A stretch of DNA of 36,100 nt. Source: a bacterium (GTDB lineage: Bacteria > Patescibacteriota > Dojkabacteria > JAKAPS01 > JAJZLI01). The position numbers and the translations under genes are program-made. This document shows, piece after piece, positions 1 through 8,099 of the stretch. The DNA is taken from assembly GCA_021791275.1 (NCBI GenBank), contig JAJYWX010000025.1, forward strand, positions 1 through 36,100. The letters run 5' to 3'. The notes below the pieces were generated by a model. The model was not told where the DNA came from and searched no databases. It was given only the letters and a program-made list of their open reading frames with translations. Position 1 is the first letter of the stretch, and the number at the start of each line of letters is the position of its first letter.

Positions 1-2034
1 TATCACAAGAAAAATAGGAAGACCTGTAGCTAAGAAGAATCCGACACCGATACCTAATGAAGGAATACCTAGTCCTGTTAAATATTCTGATTTAAAAATT
101 CCTAATCTAAGCTCACTAACATCCAGAGAAGATAAATCTGCATATGTGCTGAAATTTCTCCCGATAAGGACATTGCTGATAATCCTTGTTACAAAACTTC
201 CCGCAAAGACTCCCCCAACTCCCAGTACAAGAGGAAGTCCTCCAACTCCTAAAAATGATAGAGCTACCAAGGTTACAAATGCTGGACCAAAACTAAACGT
301 TGCAGAATTAAAAAGTAACTCTGGAGTACTCAAAGTTGTGTCTAAAAATGAACTTCCAACCCTTTGTACTATATTTACAACCAAAGGATTTTGAACAGAA
401 AAATAACTTGTAAAATCAAGGGCAAATTTAGATGTAAAAAAAAGTCCACCAATTATTCCCCCAAATAAAGGAGAAGATGTCATTGCACCAATAAGTATAG
501 CCGGTATTGCAGCTTCTATTGAATCTTTTGCTACAATTTTTAAAACCCCAACACCAAACCTAAAACTATCAAGAGATGTCATTAGTTTTCCCGCCAATCC
601 TTCTCCAGATGTATCTCTCATCAGAGAAAATATAGCCCTATCCCGGCCTACAATTTGAACTGCTTCTACAGCGATCCTATCAAGTATATATTTACCTAAA
701 TACACAACTAAAGCTGGTATGAGGGTAATAAAATCAAGTACTTTAAGTGGTCTTCTCTTTTTTCTCCTTGGATGATACTTTGTACTTAATATAGATAAAT
801 TTCCTCTATAGTTTTTTCTCCTTCTTGCCTCGTCTCCCCAGATATTGCTAAATGCAAATCTCACCCTTCTTGTATAATTTCTTAAAAATCCTTCCCCGTT
901 TATATTATTAAATGAAGGTGGCTTATATAACCTGGGATTTCGCAATCTCTCTCCAATAATATTTTGGGCTGATTCGGAAAATTTTTCACCGACATTAAAA
1001 ACATCCCTTATTCTCCTAAAGGAATAATTTTTTGTATCGATGAGTTTTCTATTAACACGAGCTCCACCAAAAAGCCCGGGGCCCAACCTTCCGTCAAAAC
1101 TTCTAGAAATATCTTTTTGATTAGCAAGCTTTGAAATTGTACCAAAAATACTAACACTGTTCTCTTCCACTAGCTTTCTTACAAGAGGGTTCGAATATTG
1201 AGCATTTTGAGCACTCCATCTTGCTCTATTAGACATTCCATCTCTTTGATGAGATGTTGCTAAATATCTCTCCCAATCACCTATTACCTTCCAGGATGAA
1301 GGAAGGGAGAAAAGTTTAGATTTTCTACCCTTCCTTCTAAGACGCTTATTATCCATAATAAGCTGGTACATATCATAAAATTTAAAAGTCCTATCATCAA
1401 GATATGATGTCCTTACATCCCTCGCCTCATGATCATGCAATATTTCTATACGTCCAGCATGAAAAATAGGATCAAGGTTTTCATCTAATGCAGGGACATA
1501 CCCTTTGGTATATAAAGATTCTAAAGATCGTTTTATAGAATTTAATACTTTAGGATTCCTAAGTGCTCTCTGTAATCCTTCATTCCCCTGTATATATTGC
1601 CTTCCTCTTTGGTTTTTAGCCGTAAAAGGAAGTGTTTGAGGATAAAAGTTTTTTGCAATATATGGAGCTAGTGCCTGAGAAAGAAGAGACGCCTCCCTTT
1701 CTTTAAATTTCCTCCTATAGCTAGGGGAAGATGTTTTTACAAACTCTTTCATTAAGTTTTGTGAGACGACAAGCTCTACAAATTTTTGAGCCTTGGTTCC
1801 ACTAAACCTTTGGAAGAGTCTAGAATTTCTACCTGTTAAAGAGTCTGGAAGTACAGGACTACTCTTTCCTGCACTTTGCTCTCTATACTCATCAATATAA
1901 TTCTCCAAATTTATCCTTGAAAAAGTAAGATCCCTGTCTAGATCTAAGTCTGTATAAAATTCATCCGTATAAACTAGGCGTAAATGTTCTCTTAAACGTT
2001 CAACTGTTAGACTAGAATTATTGTTGGTATCCAT
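1..2034 (-). CDS. Large basic protein with hydrophobic Gly-rich C-terminal part, partial at left edge
   Basis: An open reading frame of 678 codons starts with ATG at 2034 and runs off the window without a stop. I do not recognise the family. The first ~480 residues are soluble and rich in Arg, Lys, Asn and Ser. The rest holds several hydrophobic, glycine-rich segments that look like membrane helices, for example around GPAFVTLVALSFLGVGG and GIPSLGIGVGFFLATGLPIF. It starts 2 nt after the stop of the 226-residue gene and so sits in one transcription unit with that gene and the VirB6-like gene upstream. That context suggests an envelope or secretion-related membrane protein, but this is inference. 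The coding call rests on the long open frame and a plausible protein; the C-terminus lies outside the window. Confidence 0.85.
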   Translation of the reverse strand, partial: MDTNNNSSLTVERLREHLRLVYTDEFYTDLDLDRDLTFSRINLENYIDEYREQSAGKSSPVLPDSLTGRNSRLFQRFSGTKAQKFVELVVSQNLMKEFVKTSSPSYRRKFKEREASLLSQALAPYIAKNFYPQTLPFTAKNQRGRQYIQGNEGLQRALRNPKVLNSIKRSLESLYTKGYVPALDENLDPIFHAGRIEILHDHEARDVRTSYLDDRTFKFYDMYQLIMDNKRLRRKGRKSKLFSLPSSWKVIGDWERYLATSHQRDGMSNRARWSAQNAQYSNPLVRKLVEENSVSIFGTISKLANQKDISRSFDGRLGPGLFGGARVNRKLIDTKNYSFRRIRDVFNVGEKFSESAQNIIGERLRNPRLYKPPSFNNINGEGFLRNYTRRVRFAFSNIWGDEARRRKNYRGNLSILSTKYHPRRKKRRPLKVLDFITLIPALVVYLGKYILDRIAVEAVQIVGRDRAIFSLMRDTSGEGLAGKLMTSLDSFRFGVGVLKIVAKDSIEAAIPAILIGAMTSSPLFGGIIGGLFFTSKFALDFTSYFSVQNPLVVNIVQRVGSSFLDTTLSTPELLFNSATFSFGPAFVTLVALSFLGVGGLPLVLGVGGVFAGSFVTRIISNVLIGRNFSTYADLSSLDVSELRLGIFKSEYLTGLGIPSLGIGVGFFLATGLPIFLVI

Positions 2035-2036
2035 TT

Positions 2037-2717
2037 CTATACATTCCAATCATAATCATAATAAAATATGTTTTCATAGTATCTGCTATTTGCAAAAAAA
2101 TTGTTTCTATCATCAGGATTAAATACACCCCTGGTATACATACTAAAAATATCTTCCAAATAGCTTCCATTTTTACAATCATAAAAAGCAGCTCCATTTC
2201 CATCTAAAGATATGAACTTTCTTATCTTGGAAAGTGATATTTCTCTTTTTATATACTCCCCACCTTTCAAATCTAAATATTTGTCTAGATATTTAAAATT
2301 ATCATCATTTGTTATATTTAGATGGAAATTTAAATCATCATAATTCTCCTCTGATAGTGCCACTTCGTTATATATATCAATAGCCACCCCATCAGGAGTA
2401 TATATATTATCATCAAAAAAAAGTTCCTCTCCTTCTTTTCTTAAAAAAAGGTTTAAAAAATCTCTTCCAAAAAAATCATACAAAAAAGAAAAGTTATATT
2501 TAACATCCTCTCCTTTCTGAGAAAAATTCATTAAAGAGTAAAGTAGGTAATCATATAATAAACTGTCCGGATCCTTATAATAGTCAGATTCATATTCCTC
2601 TTTTTTCACAGATATGATCTCTGTTAAAAGATCATATTGCCCAAATGATTTAACAAAATCATAAAAAAGGTAAAAATCTTTGCCAAATTTATTGTTATAA
2701 TAATCTCTTAAAGTCAT
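2037..2717 (-). CDS. Hypothetical acidic Tyr/Asp/Phe-rich protein (226 aa)
   Basis: Unrecognised soluble protein with no evident signal peptide or transmembrane segment. It is strikingly rich in Tyr, Asp, Phe and Asn (for example DFYLFYDFVKSFGQYD near the N-terminus and ENIFYYDYDWNV at the end). Its ATG overlaps the TAA of the VirB6-like gene by one base (TAATG), and the next gene begins 2 nt after its stop. Translational coupling to both neighbours is therefore likely. The acidic, aromatic composition contrasts with the basic N-terminal part of the downstream protein and would fit a partner or chaperone role, but that is only a guess. Confidence 0.8.
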   Translation of the reverse strand: MTLRDYYNNKFGKDFYLFYDFVKSFGQYDLLTEIISVKKEEYESDYYKDPDSLLYDYLLYSLMNFSQKGEDVKYNFSFLYDFFGRDFLNLFLRKEGEELFFDDNIYTPDGVAIDIYNEVALSEENYDDLNFHLNITNDDNFKYLDKYLDLKGGEYIKREISLSKIRKFISLDGNGAAFYDCKNGSYLEDIFSMYTRGVFNPDDRNNFFANSRYYENIFYYDYDWNV

Positions 2718-4321
2718 TACTGACCACCAACTCCGAAAGTTTTCTTTGCACTACCATACCAACCTCTAAGGCTATTTGTAGGTTGCAAGAATCCTCTCTT
2801 TAACTCAGAAACATAAGAAGAAAAGTCATATCCTAATGCTTTTGTAACATCATCAACGAGCTTAGGAATAAGAACAAAAAGAGAGATTGCAATAATAGCT
2901 GCAATTGCAGATGATCCTTTACTGTTTATTGAGCCAACTAATGGTGCCAATCCCAATAAGGGAAGGGAATTTCCATTATAAAACGATTGAGTTGTATTTA
3001 GAAGATAATATATAAGGTTAAAAATTGTATATGTTGTTACAAATATAGCAACAGCTTTTAACATTCCTTTAAAAAATGTGCCTATGTATTTAGACTGTCC
3101 AGGAATAGCACCGATTAAAAAAAGAAAGGGGGATACAACAGGCAGGAAAAGAAATATTATATACCCCTTAAGAAGTTTTATAATTATTTTAAATAAGGTA
3201 AATAAAAGTATAACAGAAACTATAAATACTATTATATCTTGAGATGCACTATTTCCTGTTATAAATTTACCTATGGCAGCAAATATGGTTGCCAGAATAT
3301 GCCCGTTTTGATTTTGTATTTGTGTCAATACCCCGCTTGTACCTTTAAGTGTATCTACGGTTCCTGTGGATGATACATTTCCAAAAACAGAGTATACATA
3401 AGATCTTGAGCTAAAGGCACTAGGAAAGGAGTTAGCCTGGCCATTGCTCAGTGGAGAAAGTTGACCATTTAGAGTTGAGAATGCTGCAAATATAAATCCT
3501 AATATTATATTCATAAGATCTATCATAAAACCTCCAATCGCGTAACTAAAGGTTATCAAGAATATAGCTGCTATAATATTTGGAAGGGCACTCATAAAAG
3601 TAATTGGAACTTGTCCTCCAACTTTTCCTCCTATTATTATAAGAATTCCTGTTACTACTATGATAAGAAGAAGGAATATGTATGCCAAATTCCTCGCAAC
3701 CGCCCAAATTGGATATATTGGAGACAAGAATGAAAATCCATATACAGGACCGGAGTACTGAGGGTTATTTGTTGCTGCATATGTCTTTCCAGCTAGACCT
3801 GATTTGTTATAAAGATATGCAAAATATCCAACACCACTTGCAGTGGGATTTGCATACAAGTCTCCCATAAGAGAAGCTCCAACTCCCATTGCTCCATATC
3901 CACCAGTGTAGTGGAACCCTGTTGTTCCTGCATTTTGGTATTGAGTATAGTTTCCTAAAATTGCAATTGCAGTTGACTGAAAGAGTGCAGGAGTTGATCC
4001 ACAAGATTCCCAAACAGAAATTCCAGAACCATTTTGAGGAGCACACTGATTAAGTGTAGTCTGTGCCCCAGTAGCACTTTGAGCAAACACGGCACCAGTA
4101 AAAAATAACGCAGAAAGAACAACAAAAATACCTAAATATTTAATATTTATTCTACTCCCCCTTCTTAAATCAGACCCTGTTGCGTTTTCAACAAAATCTA
4201 AAGAATTTTCTTTGGAAATTTTTAATCTTTTGGAAACTAATCTCGTTCTTAAAAGAAATATCTTGTATTTAAGTTTTTTTTCTGTATATTTACTATTTAA
4301 GATCTCTAATATTTTTTTCAT
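2717..4321 (-). CDS. VirB6/TrbL-like polytopic membrane protein
   Basis: A 534-residue protein. A basic cytoplasmic stretch (1-60) precedes a hydrophobic segment (62-80) ending in a signal-peptidase-like GAVFAQ site. An extracytoplasmic Gly/Tyr/Asn-rich region (~81-200) with two cysteines (93, 107) follows. The rest is strongly hydrophobic, with helices near 211-232, 244-282, 362-382, 386-407, 419-441 and 471-487. The arrangement resembles VirB6/TrbL-type inner-membrane channel components of type IV secretion systems, which are frequent in CPR genomes. No VirB4 or VirD4 ATPase lies in the window, so secretion function is inferred. A promoter-like pair (TTGTAA, 17 nt, TAGAAT) lies 10 nt upstream of the ATG. 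An alternative is a generic polytopic surface-assembly protein. Confidence 0.65.
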   Translation of the reverse strand: MKKILEILNSKYTEKKLKYKIFLLRTRLVSKRLKISKENSLDFVENATGSDLRRGSRINIKYLGIFVVLSALFFTGAVFAQSATGAQTTLNQCAPQNGSGISVWESCGSTPALFQSTAIAILGNYTQYQNAGTTGFHYTGGYGAMGVGASLMGDLYANPTASGVGYFAYLYNKSGLAGKTYAATNNPQYSGPVYGFSFLSPIYPIWAVARNLAYIFLLLIIVVTGILIIIGGKVGGQVPITFMSALPNIIAAIFLITFSYAIGGFMIDLMNIILGFIFAAFSTLNGQLSPLSNGQANSFPSAFSSRSYVYSVFGNVSSTGTVDTLKGTSGVLTQIQNQNGHILATIFAAIGKFITGNSASQDIIVFIVSVILLFTLFKIIIKLLKGYIIFLFLPVVSPFLFLIGAIPGQSKYIGTFFKGMLKAVAIFVTTYTIFNLIYYLLNTTQSFYNGNSLPLLGLAPLVGSINSKGSSAIAAIIAISLFVLIPKLVDDVTKALGYDFSSYVSELKRGFLQPTNSLRGWYGSAKKTFGVGGQ

Positions 4322-4331
4322 AAAACAGATA

Positions 4332-4360
4332 ATTCTATAAGAATTTATATATTATTACAA
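4332..4360 (-). promoter_or_regulatory. Promoter of the VirB6-like operon
   Basis: On the minus strand TTGTAA (4360-4355) and TAGAAT (4337-4332) are separated by 17 nt. The -10 ends 10 nt before the ATG at 4321, so a transcript would have almost no leader. The -35 overlaps the trmD stop codon. No Shine-Dalgarno motif is present. Sequence match only. Confidence 0.5.
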
Positions 4361-5017
4361 TAGCAAATCCTTTCTATTTTTTCTAGTTTTTTTTAGAGCG
4401 ATTTCATCTCTATATTCTTTTATCTTTTCATGGTTTCCGGATATTAATATTTCAGGAACACTTTTATCTAAAAACTCTAAAGGTTTTGTGTATTGAGGAT
4501 ACTCCAAAATATTACTATTAAAAGACTCTTCTTTAAGAGAATCTTTATTTTGTAAAACTCCATCTATCTGTCTTGCTAGTGAATCAATAATAACTAATGC
4601 CGGGATATCTCCCGATGAAAGTATATAGTCCCCAATTGAAATTTCTTCATCCACAAAATCAACAATCCTCTCATCAAAACCTTCATACTTGGGACATATT
4701 ATTGTTATATTATCTTTTGAAGATAGCTCTTTAGCTTTTTCCTGGTTATATTTTTTCCCAGAAGCAGACATTATAAGAGAGTGTGTCTCTTCTTTTACTG
4801 ACTTTAGAGCATTATATAGAACATCCACCCTAATAATCATTCCTGCTCCACCTCCATAAGGAGTATCATCCACTCTCCCCTTTCCATCAAAGGAAAAATC
4901 TCTTAAATCTATAATATTTATATATAATTTATTTAAGCTTATCGCCTTTTTTATTATACCTAACGAGAAGAAATTTTCATAAAAAGAAGGGAATAGGGTT
5001 ATCAAATTTATTTTCAT
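4355..5017 (-). CDS. trmD: tRNA (guanine-37-N1)-methyltransferase TrmD
   Basis: TrmD uses S-adenosylmethionine to methylate G37 next to the anticodon of tRNAs and so prevents +1 frameshifting. Family motifs are clear: DDTPYGGGAGM (50-60), CPKYEGFDERI (108-118), the knot region EISIGDYILSSGDIPA (125-140), PQYTKP (174-179) and SGNHEKIKEYR (193-203). At 220 residues it is slightly shorter than the usual 240-250, mostly at the C-terminus. It starts 15 nt after the trxA stop, probably in the same unit. The usual rimM, rpsP and rplS neighbours are absent. Confidence 0.95.
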   Translation of the reverse strand: MKINLITLFPSFYENFFSLGIIKKAISLNKLYINIIDLRDFSFDGKGRVDDTPYGGGAGMIIRVDVLYNALKSVKEETHSLIMSASGKKYNQEKAKELSSKDNITIICPKYEGFDERIVDFVDEEISIGDYILSSGDIPALVIIDSLARQIDGVLQNKDSLKEESFNSNILEYPQYTKPLEFLDKSVPEILISGNHEKIKEYRDEIALKKTRKNRKDLLL

Positions 5018-5032
5018 AATATATATAATATA

Positions 5033-5356
5033 TTACGATAAGTTTTCAATTTCTTTTTCAAAATCAGATTTTGGTCTAACACCTATAAGCCTAGAGACTT
5101 CTTTTCCATTCTTAAAAAATACGACATTTGGTATGCTCATAATCTCATATTTTGATGCTATATCTGAATTATTATCTACATCTAATTTACAAACCTTTAC
5201 CTTATCTTTAAATTCTTCAGATATCTCTTCTATCACTGGTGATAACATGTGGCATGGCATACACCAATCTGCCCAAAAATCAACAATTATGATTTTACCA
5301 TCTTCTTCCAAGACTTCTTTTTGAAATGTTTCTGATGTTAAATCTAGATGAGACAT
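5033..5356 (-). CDS. trxA: Thioredoxin with WCMPCH active site
   Basis: A 107-residue single-domain thioredoxin, a cytoplasmic thiol-disulfide reductant. The fold core FWADWCMPC (27-35) and the cis-proline loop SIPNVVFFKNG (74-84, Pro76) are intact. The redox motif is Cys32-Met-Pro-Cys35-His rather than the canonical CGPCK, which may shift the redox potential. The ATG is preceded by a TGT-TATAAT extended -10 (5395-5387) 30 nt upstream, at the edge of the terminator T-run of the pilin gene. trmD follows 15 nt downstream. No Shine-Dalgarno motif is seen. Confidence 0.93.
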   Translation of the reverse strand: MSHLDLTSETFQKEVLEEDGKIIIVDFWADWCMPCHMLSPVIEEISEEFKDKVKVCKLDVDNNSDIASKYEIMSIPNVVFFKNGKEVSRLIGVRPKSDFEKEIENLS

Positions 5357-5401
5357 ATTTTTAATTTTGTTAAATAATTAATTCTATTATAACAAAAAAA
5401 A

Positions 5402-5442
5402 GACGGAATATAAATTCCGTCCTTTAAAAAGCATCTTCATGC
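5402..5442 (-). terminator. Tandem intrinsic terminator after the pilin gene
   Basis: On the minus strand just after the pilin stop there is a short hairpin (5-bp arms AGCAT/ATGCT, 4-nt loop) followed by five T residues. A stronger hairpin follows with 8-bp arms GACGGAAT (5402-5409) and ATTCCGTC (5414-5421), a 4-nt loop and a run of eight T residues (5401-5394). This is the clearest rho-independent terminator in the window, and its position would isolate the pilin transcript from trxA. Confidence 0.85.
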
Positions 5443-5446
5443 TATA

Positions 5447-6028
5447 TTAGCTTCCATACTCATATGCAAGTGGGTATCCTGCAGTATCTGTAGTTGCCCC
5501 TTGTTGCATTCCTGTAGCAAAAACTAAAATTTTATTTCCAGAAGTGTTTTCTCCTACATAATATGTACCTGCTGGTACAGATGTAAGATATGTACTTATT
5601 TCTGAATACAGTGAAGATGATGATGTTAATTGAACACAATCACCTGCGGCAGTTCCTGCTGTAACAGTTACTGTTGCACTAGGTATCGTTCCAGTTCCAG
5701 TAACACAATATGGAGTTCCAACTGTTGCTCCTGTTGCTCCTGTTGCAGAACCAGTTATATTATAACCATAAGCTGATGTTGTTAAAATAACAGAACCTGA
5801 AGATGGAGCAGGAATATTTGCTGGGTAATTACCACCGTGATCTACTGTATATGTTTGAATTGCTTTAAATATTTGTTGAATATTGCTTACTCTAGATGTA
5901 TTATTAGAGTCTGCTATTCTTCCTACTGGATTTAAAGCTATAAAAACAACCAAGGCGAGAATAGCTATAATTACTATAACTATCAAAATTTCGATAAGGG
6001 TAAAACCTTTATTTGCTATTTTTTTCAT
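5447..6028 (-). CDS. Type IV pilin-like protein, candidate major pilin
   Basis: A 193-residue protein with a class III signal: a short basic leader, then KG^FTLIE (cut expected after Gly8, Glu at +5) and a long hydrophobic helix, as in type IV pilins and pseudopilins assembled from the inner membrane. The globular part has a Gly/Ala/Thr-rich segment encoded by three direct copies of a 9-base unit (around 5725-5745), and two cysteines (YCVTG and DCVQL) that could form the pilin disulfide. Expression signals are exceptional: a TTGACA promoter, an 11-base Shine-Dalgarno match and a tandem terminator. One sampled 60-base line (5641-5700) is 52% G+C, far above neighbours. All this suggests an abundant structural subunit. 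The rest of the pilus machinery lies at 28.9-36.1 kb. Confidence 0.9.
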   Translation of the reverse strand: MKKIANKGFTLIEILIVIVIIAILALVVFIALNPVGRIADSNNTSRVSNIQQIFKAIQTYTVDHGGNYPANIPAPSSGSVILTTSAYGYNITGSATGATGATVGTPYCVTGTGTIPSATVTVTAGTAAGDCVQLTSSSSLYSEISTYLTSVPAGTYYVGENTSGNKILVFATGMQQGATTDTAGYPLAYEYGS

Positions 6029-6036
6029 TTTTTATC

Positions 6037-6047
6037 TCACCTCCTTT
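6037..6047 (-). promoter_or_regulatory. Near-perfect Shine-Dalgarno of the pilin gene
   Basis: The minus strand reads AAAGGAGGTGA, of which ten bases (AAGGAGGTGA) pair without interruption with the canonical 16S rRNA 3' end. It ends 8 nt before the ATG at 6028. Other starts inspected (dnaA, dnaN, grpE, dnaK, rnpA, tal, the VirB6-like gene) have nothing comparable, so this site sets the pilin gene apart. Confidence 0.9.
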
Positions 6048-6064
6048 GTTTGTATACATAATAA

Positions 6065-6091
6065 TTTATATTAGTGGTATTTTTTTGTCAA
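6065..6091 (-). promoter_or_regulatory. Promoter of the pilin gene
   Basis: The minus strand carries a consensus -35 TTGACA (6091-6086) and TATAAA (6070-6065) 15 nt later; TAAATT two bases further gives 17-nt spacing. The -35 lies immediately after the TGA of the upstream pilin-like gene, so the pilin can be transcribed independently with a leader of roughly 30 nt that carries the strong ribosome binding site. Confidence 0.65.
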
Positions 6092-6093
6092 CA

Positions 6094-6642
6094 TCACTGT
6101 TTATAAGTAAGAAATGCTACTGCTAAACCTTTAGAATCAACACTTTTACCTGTCCCTAGATTATTAGCAAAAACAACAACTTCATTACCATAAACATTCT
6201 TTGCCACATAAAAACTCCCCTGAGGAAAATTTCCTTTTAAATATTCTTTTATTTGAGAATAAAATATTGACTGTTTTGATACAGATAAACATATATTACT
6301 TTTAGCTCCTGCCTGTATGCAATTTGGGATCCCTTCTTTTTTTGTATTAATATTGAACCCAGCCCCTATACCAGAAGAATTGACATTTCCTATTATAAAA
6401 TTACCAGGTATTGTAGGTATTGAAGGAGGAAACATTCCATGATTATTTATGGAATAAACCTCTATTGCTGATAAAATTTTATTCACCCCTATCTCTCTAT
6501 TAAGATTATATGTATCTGAAACTTGATTTCTGTTATTAAGGCTGAAAAAGATTATAAATGAAAAAAGAGCAATAGTTATCAAGATTAATAAAATCTCAGT
6601 TATACCAAAATTTTTATCTTTACTCTCTTGTGTATCGGACAT
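6094..6642 (-). CDS. Pilin-like protein with degenerate prepilin peptidase site
   Basis: A 182-residue paralogue of the adjacent pilin. Shared features are the helix-to-globule transition with an Asn/Arg-rich turn, AIEVYSINNHGMFPPSIP, two cysteines (NCIQ, NICL), and a matching C-terminal block (FYSQIKEYL then FYVAKN, GNEVVVFA). The signal differs: where the pilin has KGFTLIE this protein has KNFGITE, so the essential Gly before the cleavage site is Asn, although Glu+5 is kept. It may stay uncleaved as a membrane-anchored pilin-like protein. It lies upstream of the pilin and divergent from dnaA. A TATATT hexamer (6655-6650) ends 7 nt before the ATG, consistent with a leaderless mRNA. Confidence 0.8.
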   Translation of the reverse strand: MSDTQESKDKNFGITEILLILITIALFSFIIFFSLNNRNQVSDTYNLNREIGVNKILSAIEVYSINNHGMFPPSIPTIPGNFIIGNVNSSGIGAGFNINTKKEGIPNCIQAGAKSNICLSVSKQSIFYSQIKEYLKGNFPQGSFYVAKNVYGNEVVVFANNLGTGKSVDSKGLAVAFLTYKQ

Positions 6643-6697
6643 TATTTTAAATATAGCATATATATAAAATTTTTAAAATTTATATGAACTTGAAAAG

Positions 6698-6706
6698 TTA
6701 TCCACA
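6698..6706 (+). promoter_or_regulatory. Perfect DnaA box in the dnaA promoter region
   Basis: TTATCCACA is an exact match to the DnaA box consensus TTATNCACA. It sits between the divergent pilin-like gene and dnaA, 19 nt upstream of the predicted dnaA -35, where bound DnaA could autoregulate its own gene. Confidence 0.85.
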
Positions 6707-6724
6707 ATTTGATACTCTCTATAT

Positions 6725-6753
6725 TTACAAATCTGTCCCATATTTTCTAACAT
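6725..6753 (+). promoter_or_regulatory. dnaA promoter, leaderless geometry
   Basis: TTACAA (6725-6730), a 17-nt spacer and TAACAT (6748-6753) resemble a housekeeping promoter. The -10 ends 8 nt before the dnaA ATG, so transcription would start at or one or two bases before the start codon. Confidence 0.5.
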
Positions 6754-6761
6754 TTTAGACT

Positions 6762-8099
6762 ATGAAAGATAACAGTGAAACTATCTGGAAGTTAGCTTCT
6801 TCTCAAATAAAAATAAAAATTACAGAGAAAAATTTTAAAATTTGGTTCTCTAAGGTACAACTGGACTCTATTAAAAATAATGTTGCCACTTTATCTGTAC
6901 AAAATTCATTTACATCAGATTATTTACAAAAAAACTATTTTAATATTACAAAAAATGCACTATCAGAAGTTTATGGAGAAAATCTAGATTTAGTTTTCAA
7001 AATAAGGCAGGAAGATTTAGAAATAGAAGATACCCCTATATTCAATTATACAAAAAATGAGACTACAGAGACTCAAAATTATACTCTTAATCCAAAGTAT
7101 CAGATATCAAATTTTATAGTAGGATCATCTAATAGACTTGCTCATGCTGCAGCAATGGCGATAATATCATCTCCTGGGACAATATATAATCCACTGTTTA
7201 TTTACGGGGGAGTAGGGTTAGGAAAAACTCACCTTATGCAGGCAGTTGGAAATGAACTTTTGAAAAAGAATGACAAACTAAAAATAACTTATATGAGTAG
7301 TGAAACTCTTTTAAATGATTTTATAAACTCAATAGTAAAGGGGAAGAATGAAAATTTTAGAAAAAAATATAGAGAAAATGATGTATTGATAATAGATGAT
7401 ATACAGTTCATATCCGGGAAAAAAGCAATACAGGAAGAATTTTTTCATACTTTTAATACATTGCAACAATCAAATAAACAAATAATATTAGCATCAGATA
7501 GACACCCTAAAGAGATTGAAAATTTAGAAGAAAGGTTAGTATCTAGATTTGAAGGAGGGATGGTTGCAGATATAACAAATCCTGACGAAGAGATGAGGAT
7601 TGCTATACTTAGAAAAAAATGTGAAGAAAAAAATTTAGACATAGACGATGATATCATTTCCCTTATATCAGAGAACATTAAATCAAATATACGAGAATTA
7701 GAGGGAGTTTTAACTAAAATAGATGCAACCGAAAAGATTATGGGGAAAAAGATGTCTAAACAGGAAGTTTCAGATTTAATAGGAATTAATATTAGGAAAA
7801 GGAATAGAATATTAAAACCTAAGGATATAATAATAAATATATGTGATAAATTTGGTGTTTCTCAAAGAGAGATTATTGGAGAGAAAAGAACAAATAGAAT
7901 TGCACTTCCAAGACAGATAGCAATGTATATGTTAAGGAAAGATTTAAATTTACCATTAACAGAAGTTGCAAATATACTAAAGCGTAAAGACCATACTACA
8001 GTTTTGTATGCTGTGGATAAGATAGAAAAATTAATGGATTCAGATGTATATATAAAAGATCAAATTAGCGATATTAGAAGTAATTTGGAAAGATTTTAA
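6762..8099 (+). CDS. dnaA: Chromosomal replication initiator DnaA
   Basis: DnaA binds DnaA boxes, oligomerises with ATP, melts the origin and loads the helicase. The protein has 445 residues. Domain I lies at ~1-80 and a short variable domain II at ~85-110. The AAA+ domain has Walker A GGVGLGKT (149-156) and Walker B LIIDDIQF (209-216), and ERLVSRFEGG near 258-266 precedes the sensor regions. The C-terminal helix-turn-helix keeps the signature KDHTTVLYAV. The start is supported by the promoter 8 nt upstream; no Shine-Dalgarno motif is visible. It is followed by the ~300-nt origin region and dnaN, the classic order. Confidence 0.97.
   Translation: MKDNSETIWKLASSQIKIKITEKNFKIWFSKVQLDSIKNNVATLSVQNSFTSDYLQKNYFNITKNALSEVYGENLDLVFKIRQEDLEIEDTPIFNYTKNETTETQNYTLNPKYQISNFIVGSSNRLAHAAAMAIISSPGTIYNPLFIYGGVGLGKTHLMQAVGNELLKKNDKLKITYMSSETLLNDFINSIVKGKNENFRKKYRENDVLIIDDIQFISGKKAIQEEFFHTFNTLQQSNKQIILASDRHPKEIENLEERLVSRFEGGMVADITNPDEEMRIAILRKKCEEKNLDIDDDIISLISENIKSNIRELEGVLTKIDATEKIMGKKMSKQEVSDLIGINIRKRNRILKPKDIIINICDKFGVSQREIIGEKRTNRIALPRQIAMYMLRKDLNLPLTEVANILKRKDHTTVLYAVDKIEKLMDSDVYIKDQISDIRSNLERF

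Noticed and set aside
146-394. Plus-strand open frame of 82 residues
   Set aside because: It lies wholly inside the long minus-strand frame at 1-2034, is Thr/Pro/Lys-rich low-complexity sequence, and matches nothing recognisable; an antisense shadow.
5725-5745. Triple GTTGCTCCT-type direct repeat as a CRISPR or regulatory repeat
   Set aside because: It is in frame within the pilin gene and encodes a short Gly-Ala-Thr repeat; there are no spacers.
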